From Chlorobiaceae bacterium (lineage in GTDB: Bacteria > Bacteroidota > Ignavibacteria > Ignavibacteriales > Ignavibacteriaceae), in the NCBI GenBank assembly GCA_013824085.1, contig PNNF01000008.1:1-64000 (forward strand): DNA of 64,000 nt. The letters run 5' to 3'. Positions 50,816 to 59,203 of this stretch are shown piece after piece (position 1 is the stretch's first letter; the number at the start of each line of letters is the position of its first letter). The position numbers were made by a program, and so were the translations under genes. The notes under the pieces were generated by a model. That model was given only the letters and a program-made list of their open reading frames with translations, was not told where the DNA came from and did not search any database.

Positions 50816-51197
50816 ATGCAAGAAAGAAAAAACTCGGTGAGAATTTTTAGATTTTTTCAGAAAGAATTATTTAGACATTCAGTAATAAGCCGAATAATAT
50901 TCCCATTGAGTAAACTAAGGAGTTGTGAATACTTGAGGAGTTAAGAAACCTTGATATTGAGGTCGATCAAATGCATCGACACTTAGTCAAACTTAAGCGA
51001 GAAAAAAAACAAACAGTCCGACAAATAATTTTTAATCAGCACTTCAATTATTCGAGGGTGAATTAACACTAGCCTTTTATGATGTTACAACACTTTATTT
51101 TGAAGCTTCCGAAGAAGATGAATTTCGTATAGGAGTATTTTCAAAAGAAGGAAAGAATCAAAGTCCGAAGATAATATTAGGATTGTTGGTAAGATAG
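50816..51197 (+). pseudogene. Degenerate IS1634-like transposase remnant
   Basis: Two frames together spell parts of an IS1634-family (IS4-like DDE) transposase. Frame 1 from 50816 gives 'RHSVISRIIFPLSKLRSCEY' then a stop. A shift at 50941 gives 'LDIEVDQMHRHLVKLKREKK' and 'TVRQIIFNQ'. A second shift near 51040 gives LAFYDVTTLYFEASEEDEF with the first catalytic Asp (51082-51084 region), then FSKEGKNQSPKIILGLLV and a stop at 51195-51197. No terminal inverted repeats or target duplication were seen. It is a broken, short leftover, not a mobile element that can move. Confidence 0.8.
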
Positions 51198-51250
51198 TAA
51201 CAACTCAAATAATATTCCACAGTATTTCCTCTTCATCTGATTACTGTTTA

Positions 51251-51294
51251 ATCTAAAAGGATTAGTTCCTTTTTCATCCCTTTGTCCGATTTAC
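51251..51294 (+). promoter_or_regulatory. Conserved upstream element, copy 1
   Basis: Repeat related to copies at 57256, 59523 and 63265. It reads TCTAAAAGGATTAGTTCC then a T-run, CATCCCTTTG and CGATTTAC. It ends 73 bp before the start of the DUF3494 lipoprotein gene. It is probably a promoter or operator. Two GGAT/ATCC half-sites flank the T-run. Confidence 0.65.
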
Positions 51295-51367
51295 ACTAAC
51301 ACAGTCGCTGTCTATCTTAATGCCAGATATTAATTAAAATCATGTTAACAAAAGGAGTTACTTTGTT

Positions 51368-54300
51368 ATGAACAAAATAAAAAACAAATATACAATCTGG
51401 TTTTTTCCATTGCTGCTATTTATGATAATGACAGGCTGCGATGATAGAATCGGGATCACCTCTCCACCTGCTATCACAATACCAACAGTGAGCAGCACGA
51501 ATCCAAGTAACGCAGCGATAGGTGTTCCTTTTAACCAGAGTGTTACAGCAACATTCAGCGAAGTAATGGATTCTGCAACCATTACAACCGCATCATTTAC
51601 TCTTATGCAAGGCTCATCATTTGTATCAGGTACAGTATCTTACATAGGTACAACTGCTATATTTGCACCGTCAAGTTTTCTCGCACCAAATACTCACTAT
51701 ACAGCAACGATAACCACTATGGCTCGGAGTTTTGCTGGTAGTGGATTGGCAAACAACTATGTCTGGAGCTTTACGACAGGTTTAGTAGCTGCTATAACGC
51801 CACCCACGATAACTTCAACGGATCCGGCTAATGCTGCTACAGGTGTTTCACTCAATCAAAAAATTGCAGCCTCCTTCAGTGTGCCAATGGATGCTACAAC
51901 GATTACAGCTTCGACATTTACTTTACTACAAGGTATAACGCCAATATCAGGCTTTGTTTCCTATTCAGGTACAACAGCAATTTTTGCACCGTCAAGTAAT
52001 CTTGCACCAAATACCGCATACACTGCCACGATTACAACCGGCGCTAAAAACTTGGCAGGCAATGCAATAGTGAGTAACTACAATTGGAGTTTTACAACAG
52101 GCGCAGCAGTAGTCATTACTCGGCCTTCTGTAACTTTCACAGACCCCGCTAATCTTGCAACAGGCGTGGCTTTGAATCAAAAAGTAGTAGCAACATTTAG
52201 TAAGACTATGGATGCCACAACAATTACAGCGGCAACATTTACCTTGAATCAAGGTACAACTCCTGTTGCAGGTTTTGTCTCCTATTCAGGTACAACAGCA
52301 ATTTTTTCACCCGCAAGCAACTTATTACCGAACACATTATACACAGCCACTATTACAACCGGGGCTAAGGATTTGACAGGCAATACTCTGGCAACTAATT
52401 ATGTTTGGAGCTTTACAACAGGCGCATTAATTGTCGTTACGCCACCAACAGTAAGTTCTACAGATCCTATTAATGCCGCAACAGGTGTGGTGTTGAATCA
52501 GAACGTTATCGCAACCTTTAGTAAAACAATGGATGCTTCAACTATTACGACAGCAACATTTACCCTTATGCAAGGAACTACATTTGTTTCTGGAACCGTA
52601 AGTTATTTAGGTACAACTGCAATTTATAATCCATCAACTAATCTTGCGCCAAATACCGTATATACAGCCACGATTACAACTGGGACTAAGGATTTGGCAG
52701 GCAACGCTCTGGTAAGTAACTATGTTTGGAATTTTACAACAGGTGCAGGAGTGATAGTCACTCCACCGATAGTAAGTTCTACAGATCCTGCTAATCTTGC
52801 GACAGGTGTTGCATTGAATCAGAGAGTAGCAGCAACCTTTAGTAAGACTATGGATGCTTCAACTATTACTTCAGCAACATTTACATTGAATCAAGGTGCA
52901 AATTCAATTTCTGGCTTTGTGTCATATACAGGTTTAACAGCTACTTTTGCACCGGCAAGCAACCTATTACCGAACACATTATATACAGCTACGATTACAA
53001 CCGGAGCTAGAGACTTGGCTGGCAATGCTCTGGTAAATAATTATGTCTGGACATTTACAACAGGAGCGGCAGTGGTTATCACTCCGCCAACAGTAATTTC
53101 AACAGACCCTGCTAATCTTGCAACAGGTGTTGCATTGAATCAGAGAGTAGCAGCAACCTTTAGTAAAACAATGGATGCTTCAACTATTACTACAGCAACA
53201 TTTACATTGAGACAAGGCACAACTTCAGTTTCAGGCTTCGTCTCTTATACAGGTTTAACTGCCACTTTTACACCAGCAAGCAACCTATTGCCAAGTACAT
53301 TATATACTGCCACGATTACAACCGGGGCTAGAGACTTAGCAGGCAATGCTCTGGTAAGTAACCATGTATGGACTTTTACAACAGGAGCGGCAGTGGTTAT
53401 CACTCCGCCAACAGTAATCTTAACAGACCCAGTTAATCTTGCAACAGGCGTGGCTTTGAACAAACAAATTACCGCAACCTTTAGCAAGACAATGGATGCT
53501 TCGACCATTACCACAGCAACATTTACATTAATGCAAGGTATCTCATTTGTGTCCGGCACTGTTAGCTATGTTGGTACGACAGCAACTTTTATACCGTCCA
53601 GTAATCTTGTGCCTAACACTTTATACACAGCCACGATTACAACCGGTGCTCGGGACTTAACAGGTACTGCAATGACAAGCAACTTTGTTTGGAGCTTCAC
53701 AACCGCTGTTCCAACTTTTACAGTGTCGCTCTCATCAAATCCGGCTGCAGGCGGAACTACAAGTGGAGCAGGTACATTTAATTCAGGCTCTTTAGTAACT
53801 GTAAACGCAACAGCAAATGCTGGATATTCATTTACTAACTGGACAGAAGGCGCGACTATCGTCTCTACAAATGCAAGTTATATCTTCACAATTAGTGAAA
53901 ACAGAACATTAGTAGCCAACTTTACAACACTTCCATCTGGTCCGGCTGGCGTAGATCTTGGGTCTGCAGGTAACTTTGCCATTCTGGCTGGTTCTGGAGT
54001 CTCCAATATCGGTCTTACTATAATTTATGGCGATGTCGGATCGTTTCCAACTTCCACTATTAATGGATTCCCTCCCGGAGTTGTGGTTGGAACGCTTTAT
54101 ATGACAGCTAATCCTATAGTAGGGCTAGCAAAAACCGATTTGACTACTGCTTTTAACGACGCCCAAAGTAGATCATTAAATGCTATCTCATTGCCAGGTC
54201 AATTAGGTGGTTTAACCCTCGCCCCTGGACTCTATGTTAACTCATCAACCAGTGGTATATCAGGAACTGGACCAAACGCAATTTTAACTCTTGATGCAGG

Positions 54301-54571
54301 AGGCAACCCAAATGCAGTATGGATATTTAAGATGGGATCCACGCTCGTAACTAGTTCCAACACTAGTATTGTTCTAGCCGGTGGTGCACAATGGCAAAAC
54401 ATCTATTGGTCGGTTGGTACTTCAGCAACACTTGGAACTAACTCCATCTTTTATGGAAATATTCTGGCTGATCAATCCATTACACTAACTACTGGTGCAA
54501 CATTGCGCGGTAGAGCATTGACACGGATTGCTGCAGTAACATTAGAAGCTAATATTGTAGATAAACGATAA
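51368..54571 (+). CDS. Surface lipoprotein: seven Ig-like repeats, InlB-type repeat, DUF3494 ice-binding-like domain
   Basis: This 1067-residue protein has lipobox IMTGC (Cys24), so it is a lipoprotein. Seven SbsA-type Ig-like (Big_5) repeats of 107 residues follow (about residues 41-789). Each carries the NxATGVxLNQ and SKTMDA segments and ends in VWSFTTG. Next is a divergent InlB B-repeat type domain (about 790-860, GTTSGAGTFNSGS, 'NAGYSFTNWTEG'). The C-terminal DUF3494 domain (about 865-1067) has LGSAGNFAILAGSGVSN, PNAVWIFKMGSTL and 'GGAQWQNIYWSVG'. DUF3494 is the fold of many bacterial ice-binding proteins, but members in non-polar bacteria may act as adhesins. It is predicted to be an exposed stalk with a DUF3494 tip. 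The start is preceded by AAAGGAG. Confidence 0.93.
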   Translation: MNKIKNKYTIWFFPLLLFMIMTGCDDRIGITSPPAITIPTVSSTNPSNAAIGVPFNQSVTATFSEVMDSATITTASFTLMQGSSFVSGTVSYIGTTAIFAPSSFLAPNTHYTATITTMARSFAGSGLANNYVWSFTTGLVAAITPPTITSTDPANAATGVSLNQKIAASFSVPMDATTITASTFTLLQGITPISGFVSYSGTTAIFAPSSNLAPNTAYTATITTGAKNLAGNAIVSNYNWSFTTGAAVVITRPSVTFTDPANLATGVALNQKVVATFSKTMDATTITAATFTLNQGTTPVAGFVSYSGTTAIFSPASNLLPNTLYTATITTGAKDLTGNTLATNYVWSFTTGALIVVTPPTVSSTDPINAATGVVLNQNVIATFSKTMDASTITTATFTLMQGTTFVSGTVSYLGTTAIYNPSTNLAPNTVYTATITTGTKDLAGNALVSNYVWNFTTGAGVIVTPPIVSSTDPANLATGVALNQRVAATFSKTMDASTITSATFTLNQGANSISGFVSYTGLTATFAPASNLLPNTLYTATITTGARDLAGNALVNNYVWTFTTGAAVVITPPTVISTDPANLATGVALNQRVAATFSKTMDASTITTATFTLRQGTTSVSGFVSYTGLTATFTPASNLLPSTLYTATITTGARDLAGNALVSNHVWTFTTGAAVVITPPTVILTDPVNLATGVALNKQITATFSKTMDASTITTATFTLMQGISFVSGTVSYVGTTATFIPSSNLVPNTLYTATITTGARDLTGTAMTSNFVWSFTTAVPTFTVSLSSNPAAGGTTSGAGTFNSGSLVTVNATANAGYSFTNWTEGATIVSTNASYIFTISENRTLVANFTTLPSGPAGVDLGSAGNFAILAGSGVSNIGLTIIYGDVGSFPTSTINGFPPGVVVGTLYMTANPIVGLAKTDLTTAFNDAQSRSLNAISLPGQLGGLTLAPGLYVNSSTSGISGTGPNAILTLDAGGNPNAVWIFKMGSTLVTSSNTSIVLAGGAQWQNIYWSVGTSATLGTNSIFYGNILADQSITLTTGATLRGRALTRIAAVTLEANIVDKR
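51488..53734 (+). repeat. Seven tandem in-frame repeats of exactly 321 bp
   Basis: Repeat units start at 51488, 51809, 52130, 52451, 52772, 53093 and 53414. Every spacing is exactly 321 bp (107 codons) with no indels. Units 5 and 6 are the most alike at nucleotide level, suggesting recent duplication, while unit 1 is the most diverged. Each encodes one Ig-like domain of the lipoprotein. Confidence 0.95.
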
Positions 54572-54588
54572 AATAAATTAGAAAAAAA

Positions 54589-54616
54589 TAGTGAGGAGGA
54601 TTTTAACTCCTCACTA
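54589..54616 (+). terminator. Terminator after the Ig/DUF3494 gene
   Basis: A 10-bp stem TAGTGAGGAG (54589-54598) with CTCCTCACTA (54607-54616) followed by CATTTTT. It lies 17 bp after the stop codon. Confidence 0.85.
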
Positions 54617-54699
54617 CATTTTTCACGATGAATGAACAAAGAACAGAACTGAAATAAATAAAGTTAAATAGGAATTCAAAAAAAAATAGGAAACATGAA

Positions 54700-55809
54700 A
54701 TGAAAAAATTTTTAATAACGCTTGCATTGATGTTGTTTGTTAACATTGGTGTTTCTCAAGCACAAGCAGTAACAGATAGCTGGACGTTTGGATTCGGTGC
54801 AAGTTACCCCAGATTTTACTCAGCAAATATAACCTCGTTAAATTCTAATTACGGCGCATATCTTTCAGTCCAACGCAATTTTTCAGAGCATGTTGGATTA
54901 AGACTTAGAGGAGGCTATGCACACCTTGAAGGAGAATGGACAGATGCAGCTTTTACCCTAATTACAACAGAGACAAACTTTTTTACAGCAGATCTTGATT
55001 TAGTTTATTATCCCGTTCCCTGCGCACCGGTTTCGCCCTATCTTTTTGCAGGAATTGGCGGACATTACAAATCTCTAACTAATAAACAAACTCCATTTTC
55101 TGATGATAGCAAATTCGGATCTCAATTAAACCTTGGTATTGGTGCCGATTTCAAAATTAGTTCGCGTTGGAGTTTCATCACAGAGTTCGGTTATCATCAA
55201 ACCAACAACTCAGAGCTTGATGGCGCTATTATCACTGATGTTACGAAAGAAGTGAACGGACGCGATTCTTATATAGTGCTTAGTCTTGGTTTCAATTATT
55301 TCTTCCACAAAGGTGAGACCTCAGAAATTTGTGAGCCTTGCCCTGGATTGCGAGTGGATATGAAAGATATGACAGACTATAACAAAATCGAGGAGATGAT
55401 TAAGAAGCACATTCCTAAAGAAGTAATCAAAGAAGTTGTTGTCGATAAATATATTTTAGCTATCTCGGAAGATAGATTGGTTCTGGTTGGTGTTAATTTT
55501 GCATTCGATAAATCAGACCTTTTACCTGAATCATACTATGTACTTGATAAAAGCGTAACTTTGCTGAATGATAATCCTGGTATTAATGTTGAGATTGAAG
55601 GATATACTGATGGTATCGGCACTCCTGAATACAACTACCAACTTTCATTGGAAAGAGCTAATACAGTTAAAAATTATCTTGTGTCAAAAGGAATTGCGGA
55701 AAACAGACTTTCAACTATCGGTTTCGGTGAAGGGAATCCGGCTGCAACCAACGAGACAGAAGAAGGCAGAGCAATGAATAGAAGAATTGTGTTTAGAATT
55801 ATTAAATAA
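54700..55809 (+). CDS. OmpA-family outer-membrane protein
   Basis: This 369-residue protein has a signal peptide (about 1-23). An N-terminal eight-strand-like beta-barrel (about 25-205) starts WTFGFGASYPRFY and ends IVLSLGFNYFF. A linker with two cysteines (SEICEPCPGL) leads to a C-terminal OmpA peptidoglycan-binding domain (about 250-369). Its motifs are VNFAFDKSDLLPESYYV and EIEGYTDGIGTPEYNYQLSL, followed by the RANTVKNYLVSKGI helix. It ties the outer membrane to peptidoglycan. It is flanked by hairpins on both sides, so it is its own unit. Confidence 0.94.
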   Translation: MKKFLITLALMLFVNIGVSQAQAVTDSWTFGFGASYPRFYSANITSLNSNYGAYLSVQRNFSEHVGLRLRGGYAHLEGEWTDAAFTLITTETNFFTADLDLVYYPVPCAPVSPYLFAGIGGHYKSLTNKQTPFSDDSKFGSQLNLGIGADFKISSRWSFITEFGYHQTNNSELDGAIITDVTKEVNGRDSYIVLSLGFNYFFHKGETSEICEPCPGLRVDMKDMTDYNKIEEMIKKHIPKEVIKEVVVDKYILAISEDRLVLVGVNFAFDKSDLLPESYYVLDKSVTLLNDNPGINVEIEGYTDGIGTPEYNYQLSLERANTVKNYLVSKGIAENRLSTIGFGEGNPAATNETEEGRAMNRRIVFRIIK

Positions 55810-55829
55810 AAAAACTTAGAAGTACGAAT

Positions 55830-55856
55830 GTCCCTGTATCTTAAAGCTACAGGGAC
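55830..55856 (+). terminator. Hairpin after the OmpA gene
   Basis: A 9-bp stem GTCCCTGTA (55830-55838) with TACAGGGAC (55848-55856), 20 bp past the stop. The tail TTCAATAAG is a poor U-tract, so termination may be partial. Confidence 0.65.
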
Positions 55857-55895
55857 TTCAATAAGCTAAAACGATATATCTAAAAGGAATTACAA

Positions 55896-56081
55896 ATGAA
55901 CAAGTTAAATATAAAAGGAAACTGGAACGAACTTGCAGGCAAGCTTAAACAAAAATTTGCCAACCTGACAGACGATGACTTGCTCTTCAAAGAGGGCAAA
56001 GAGGAAGAACTGTGGGGAAGACTTCAGCAGAAGCTTGGGAAAACCAAAGAACAAATACGCAAGCTAATTGCGAAATTATAA
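55896..56081 (+). CDS. CsbD-family stress protein
   Basis: This 61-residue protein matches the CsbD family: [17 protein letters not shown], then [18 protein letters not shown] and '[14 protein letters not shown]'. CsbD is a general-stress (sigma-B-controlled) protein in Bacillus subtilis, and it is widespread and small, with unknown biochemistry. AAAAGGAATT precedes the ATG. Two decayed copies of the same gene lie at 56937-57120 and 62942-63119. It precedes the DUF4382-like gene by 49 bp and may be co-transcribed. Confidence 0.92.
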   Translation: MNKLNIKGNWNELAGKLKQKFANLTDDDLLFKEGKEEELWGRLQQKLGKTKEQIRKLIAKL

Positions 56082-56130
56082 CAAAATGTAGTTAATACTA
56101 CAATCATTTTACAAAGAAAGTTGTTAAATA

Positions 56131-56808
56131 ATGAAATTATCCATTTATCTTCTTCTTTTATTTATTTCTGTAAACTTGCTCACCGGATGTTCGGATAGCA
56201 CGAATAATCCCCAGGCTGGAGAAAACATCTCCGTAGCATTGGCTTTTGACAAGGGACTAAATAAAACTGGAAGTGACCCAATAGTTTTGGATTCCGTAAA
56301 AATATTACTCAAAGATATTAAATTCAGGCAAGCCGTCGGCGATTCATCAAATGTAAAAGTCGGACCAATGGTTGTGCACTTGAATTTGAATGGCGTTCCA
56401 ACAGAATTTGCAGCTGGTTTGGTTATTGCTGGCAATTATTCCAAGATTAAATTTCGCTTGCATAAACCTGAAGAGAGCGATGTAATTCTTGATCCGGAAT
56501 TTATCGCGGGCTCCAGTGGAGATCTAAGATACTCCGTAATAGTTAAAGGAAGATTCAACGGTGTTCCGTTTATTTACAAGTCAACTAAGACGGCAACTCA
56601 AGAAGTGAATTTTAAAAATTCAATAAACATAACTGAAGATGTTAAAACTTTTGTCACCCTTTCGGTTGATGTTAATTCTTGGTTTTATAAGGATACTTTA
56701 GTCCTTGATCCCAATAATATCAGTAACAAAAACGATATTGACAATAACATAAAAGACTCTTTCAAAAAGGCTTTCCGCGACAATAATAAAGACGGTATTG
56801 CTGATTAA
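56131..56808 (+). CDS. DUF4382-like lipoprotein
   Basis: This 225-residue lipoprotein has lipobox NLLTGC (Cys20). The mature part has the beta-sandwich-like layout of DUF4382 proteins: VALAFDKGLNKTGSDPIV, 'SVKILLKDIKFRQAVG' and AAGLVIAGNYSKIKFRL. The C-terminus ends FRDNNKDGIAD, a calcium-loop-like acidic motif. Family assignment is by resemblance only. It is followed after 5 bp by a strong terminator. Confidence 0.65.
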   Translation: MKLSIYLLLLFISVNLLTGCSDSTNNPQAGENISVALAFDKGLNKTGSDPIVLDSVKILLKDIKFRQAVGDSSNVKVGPMVVHLNLNGVPTEFAAGLVIAGNYSKIKFRLHKPEESDVILDPEFIAGSSGDLRYSVIVKGRFNGVPFIYKSTKTATQEVNFKNSINITEDVKTFVTLSVDVNSWFYKDTLVLDPNNISNKNDIDNNIKDSFKKAFRDNNKDGIAD

Positions 56809-56813
56809 ATTTT

Positions 56814-56837
56814 AAGGCTTGACGAGAGTCAAGCCTT
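56814..56837 (+). terminator. Terminator after the DUF4382-like gene
   Basis: A 10-bp stem AAGGCTTGAC (56814-56823) with GTCAAGCCTT (56828-56837), loop GAGA, followed by TATTT. It ends the csbD unit. Confidence 0.9.
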
Positions 56838-56936
56838 TATTTCCATACTAACAAAGCTTCTGTTTCACTCTCGACAAGCAGTAAGAAACAATTTTGTTAA
56901 TATTAATCTTAATTGATTACCATAAAAGCAGTAGAA

Positions 56937-57120
56937 ATGGAAAAGAACAATCTCATAGAAAACTGGAACGACCTCTTCAACAAGCTTAAAAAAATATTTG
57001 CCGATTTACCAACCATAGCAGATTCTTCAACGATGTGGCTTGTGACGAATTGTGGGAAAATTCTCAGCCCAACCTTGAGAAAATAAAAAATAAAATCAGA
57101 TTCCTATCGAGCAATTTTAT
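56937..57120 (+). pseudogene. Decayed CsbD copy 1
   Basis: From the ATG at 56937, the first frame reads 'IENWNDLFNKLKKIFADL', matching the start of the CsbD gene at 55896. The reading frame then shifts: another frame gives DELWENSQPNLEKIKNKIRF, matching the CsbD C-terminal half. It therefore carries a frameshift and a lost middle. The sequence after it also matches the region following the copy at 62942, and it leads to the conserved element at 57256. It is not expected to make a working protein. Confidence 0.8.
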
Positions 57121-57255
57121 CAGCCTCATCTCTCTATGGTTAATGTTTTCGATATGACGAATCTATTAGTCTTGTTCTGATTAGTAAAAAAAAATATTGA
57201 GACACAAAGCAAAAAAATCTCTCTTGGAATAGATTTTTAGCAGATAAAAATTGCT

Positions 57256-57306
57256 CTCATCCTAAAGGATTAGTTCTTTTTTCATCCTATTAGGCGATTG
57301 ATTTAC
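57256..57306 (+). promoter_or_regulatory. Conserved upstream element, copy 2
   Basis: Contains ATCCTAAAGGATTAG, a T-run, CATCCTATTAGG and GATTGATTTAC. It ends 60 bp before the ATG at 57367 of the T9SS DUF3494 gene. Nearly identical to copy 3 at 63265. Confidence 0.75.
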
Positions 57307-57366
57307 ACCACACCTTCCCCTAAATTCCTTTCAGTTTTAAGAAACAAATATCTAAAGGAGATTATT

Positions 57367-58686
57367 ATGAATATTCAAACAATTAATTCAACAAGTGTAA
57401 TGAGCAAATGTATGCGATTTATCGGCGCGATGCTGATTGTAGCATTGATGATGCCTGCCATTGCTTTTTCACAACCATTTGCCAACCCGGAACCAGTACC
57501 ACTTTTAACTGCCGGAACTTATGGGGCTTTAGCTTACTCGGGGATAACCGGTAATGCAACTGTTCATGGAGATGTTGGAACATCAACTGCATCGATAGAC
57601 GTAAGCATAACAGTCACTGGAGGAATTAACAGGGGTGTGGGCACCGCTCATGTTATACAAGCCCAAACTGACTTGGGTGCCGCGTTGACCAATGCCAACG
57701 GTCGAGTAAATAATCAAACTATCAGCGGGAATGCGCTCGGTGGACTTACTTTAGGACGTGGTGTCTATGAAGGCGGTGCTCTTGATCTTGCATCGGGAAC
57801 GACTTTAACACTCAATGGAAGTGCAACCGATGTCTTCATCATAAGAGCTGCGTCTTCACTTAATATCAATACTAATAGCAACGTGACCTTAACCGGCGGC
57901 GCTGTGTGGTCAAACGTCTTTTGGTATGTCGGCAGTTCAGCGACTATTTTTAGTGGTGTAACTTTCAATGGAATCATACTCGCTGTTACATCAATCACGC
58001 TGAATGCCGACGCAACTCAGGTAACAGCAAAATTTTTGGCTAATGGTGGTGCGGTTACAATAAACTCCTCTGTATTACCGGTGGAATTAACATCTTTTAC
58101 AGCATCATTAAATAACAGTGCAGTAGTATTAAATTGGAGCACAGCTACAGAAGTAGATAACTTCGGATTTGATGTTGAAAGTAGATTTGTTAAGGAAGAT
58201 GAGAATGGAAGAAATGGCGAAAGAGGGCGTTTGAGTGAATGGAATAAGATCGGCTTTGTACACGGACATGGGAATAGTAATTCACCAAAAGAATATGCAT
58301 TTAAAGATAAAAATCCAGAAGTCGGAATATTACAATACAGATTAAAGCAGATTGATACTGACGGCGCTTTCGAATACTCGAAAACAGTAGAAGTTAATTT
58401 TAATGTACCATTATTTTTTGTTCTGTACCAAAACTATCCGAACCCTTTTAATCCCTCTACAAATATTCAATACACAATTGGGAATGCCGGTTTGGTAACA
58501 CTTAAAGTGTATAATCTTATTGGAAATGAAGTTGCTACTCTCGTAAACGCCCGGCAGGCAGCTGGAAGTTACTCAGTTCAGTTTTACGCGAGTGAAGAAA
58601 ATCTGAATTTTTCAAGTGGTGTCTATCTCTATCGTTTAGAATCAGGTTCTTTCGTCTCGACGAAGAAGTTTATCTTGATTAAGTAA
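57367..58686 (+). CDS. T9SS-secreted DUF3494 ice-binding-like protein
   Basis: Secreted surface protein of about 439 residues. I take the ATG at 57367 (MNIQTIN), which follows CTAAAGGAG. An upstream ATG at 57298 lies inside the conserved element and is unlikely. After a signal peptide (ending IAFSQP), a DUF3494 domain (about 38-235) shows GNATVHGDVGTSTAS, 'GGLTLGRGVYEGG' and GGAVWSNVFWYVGSSATI. A linker domain (VELTSFTASLNNSAVVLNWS) is typical of T9SS cargo. The C-terminal type A sorting domain carries QNYPNPFNPSTNIQY and ends GVYLYRL then KKFILIK. It is therefore exported by T9SS and attached or released at the cell surface. Confidence 0.93.
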   Translation: MNIQTINSTSVMSKCMRFIGAMLIVALMMPAIAFSQPFANPEPVPLLTAGTYGALAYSGITGNATVHGDVGTSTASIDVSITVTGGINRGVGTAHVIQAQTDLGAALTNANGRVNNQTISGNALGGLTLGRGVYEGGALDLASGTTLTLNGSATDVFIIRAASSLNINTNSNVTLTGGAVWSNVFWYVGSSATIFSGVTFNGIILAVTSITLNADATQVTAKFLANGGAVTINSSVLPVELTSFTASLNNSAVVLNWSTATEVDNFGFDVESRFVKEDENGRNGERGRLSEWNKIGFVHGHGNSNSPKEYAFKDKNPEVGILQYRLKQIDTDGAFEYSKTVEVNFNVPLFFVLYQNYPNPFNPSTNIQYTIGNAGLVTLKVYNLIGNEVATLVNARQAAGSYSVQFYASEENLNFSSGVYLYRLESGSFVSTKKFILIK

Positions 58687-58698
58687 ATAAGTAAATGC

Positions 58699-58736
58699 TA
58701 ACCTCAATCTCTTGGAAGACTGGGAGATTGAGGTTA
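58699..58736 (+). terminator. Long hairpin after the T9SS DUF3494 gene
   Basis: A 13-bp perfect stem TAACCTCAATCTC (58699-58711) with GAGATTGAGGTTA (58724-58736), 13 bp past the stop. It lacks a U-tract after it, so it may act as a transcript-end stabiliser as well as a weak terminator. Confidence 0.65.
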
Positions 58737-58876
58737 TGAAAAGGAAAAAATATTTTTTTGGTTGTTTGTTCTCATTCAATCAAAGAAATTATTGACTTCC
58801 CTTTCCACAAAAATTCTAGAAAAAATAGAATTGTTTTTATTTCAGTAGTCAATTAATAATTAAAAAAGGAGAGCAT

Positions 58877-59203
58877 ATGAAAAAAATATTTGTCGGTATT
58901 CTGACTTTAGTATTATTTGTTTTCATCTATGGTTGTGCCCGTAATACAGATCCTCAATTCAGTATCCGGAACGAACAGGCGAATAAAGTAGATGTAAAAA
59001 TACAAACCTCATTAGGGAATAAAATCACCATTAACGATGTCGAACCCGGACAAACTACGGCGTATCAAACTGCAACGGAAGGAAATATTACAGCGACAGA
59101 TGTTATTCGGAACGAGTCGGTATCATTCCTTGCTGAAAAAAATACTCGCTACACAATTGTCATTAGTGGAGACAAACCACCATCAGTGGCTGTTGATCAA
59201 TAA
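58877..59203 (+). CDS. Small lipoprotein, paralogue A
   Basis: This 108-residue lipoprotein has lipobox FIYGC (Cys20). The mature part is a beta-rich domain: DPQFSIRNEQANKVDVKIQ, 'NDVEPGQTTAYQTATEGNIT' and NESVSFLAEKNTRYTIVI. It is clearly paralogous to the protein at 61862-62200 (112 residues), sharing NDVxPGQxTA, EGNITAT and NESVS. Both have Cys20. No known domain; DUF4397-type sandwich proteins are similar in spirit. Strong ribosome-binding site AAAAAGGAGAG before the ATG. Confidence 0.82.
   Translation: MKKIFVGILTLVLFVFIYGCARNTDPQFSIRNEQANKVDVKIQTSLGNKITINDVEPGQTTAYQTATEGNITATDVIRNESVSFLAEKNTRYTIVISGDKPPSVAVDQ

Larger units (their letters stand above)
56937..57306 (+). repeat. Duplicated module A (decayed csbD plus leader), pairs with 62942-63315
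   Basis: The stretch 56937-57306 matches 62942-63315 over most of its length: the CsbD remnant, a shared CAGCCTCATCT segment (57120-57130 and 63119-63129), an AT-rich spacer and the conserved element. The two copies precede different genes. The match is by eye and tolerates many substitutions. Confidence 0.75.

Noticed and set aside
51992-52252. Cysteine-rich frame antisense to the Ig repeats
   Set aside because: It is an antisense shadow of the repeat region, recurring because of the tandem repeats, with no start signal.
51488-53734. Possible CRISPR-like or satellite array
   Set aside because: The 321-bp units are in frame, code for Ig-like domains and have no spacers.
57298-57366. Upstream ATG that would extend the T9SS DUF3494 protein by 23 residues
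   Set aside because: This stretch overlaps the conserved regulatory element and has no ribosome-binding site. The ATG at 57367 has CTAAAGGAG and begins a normal exported protein.
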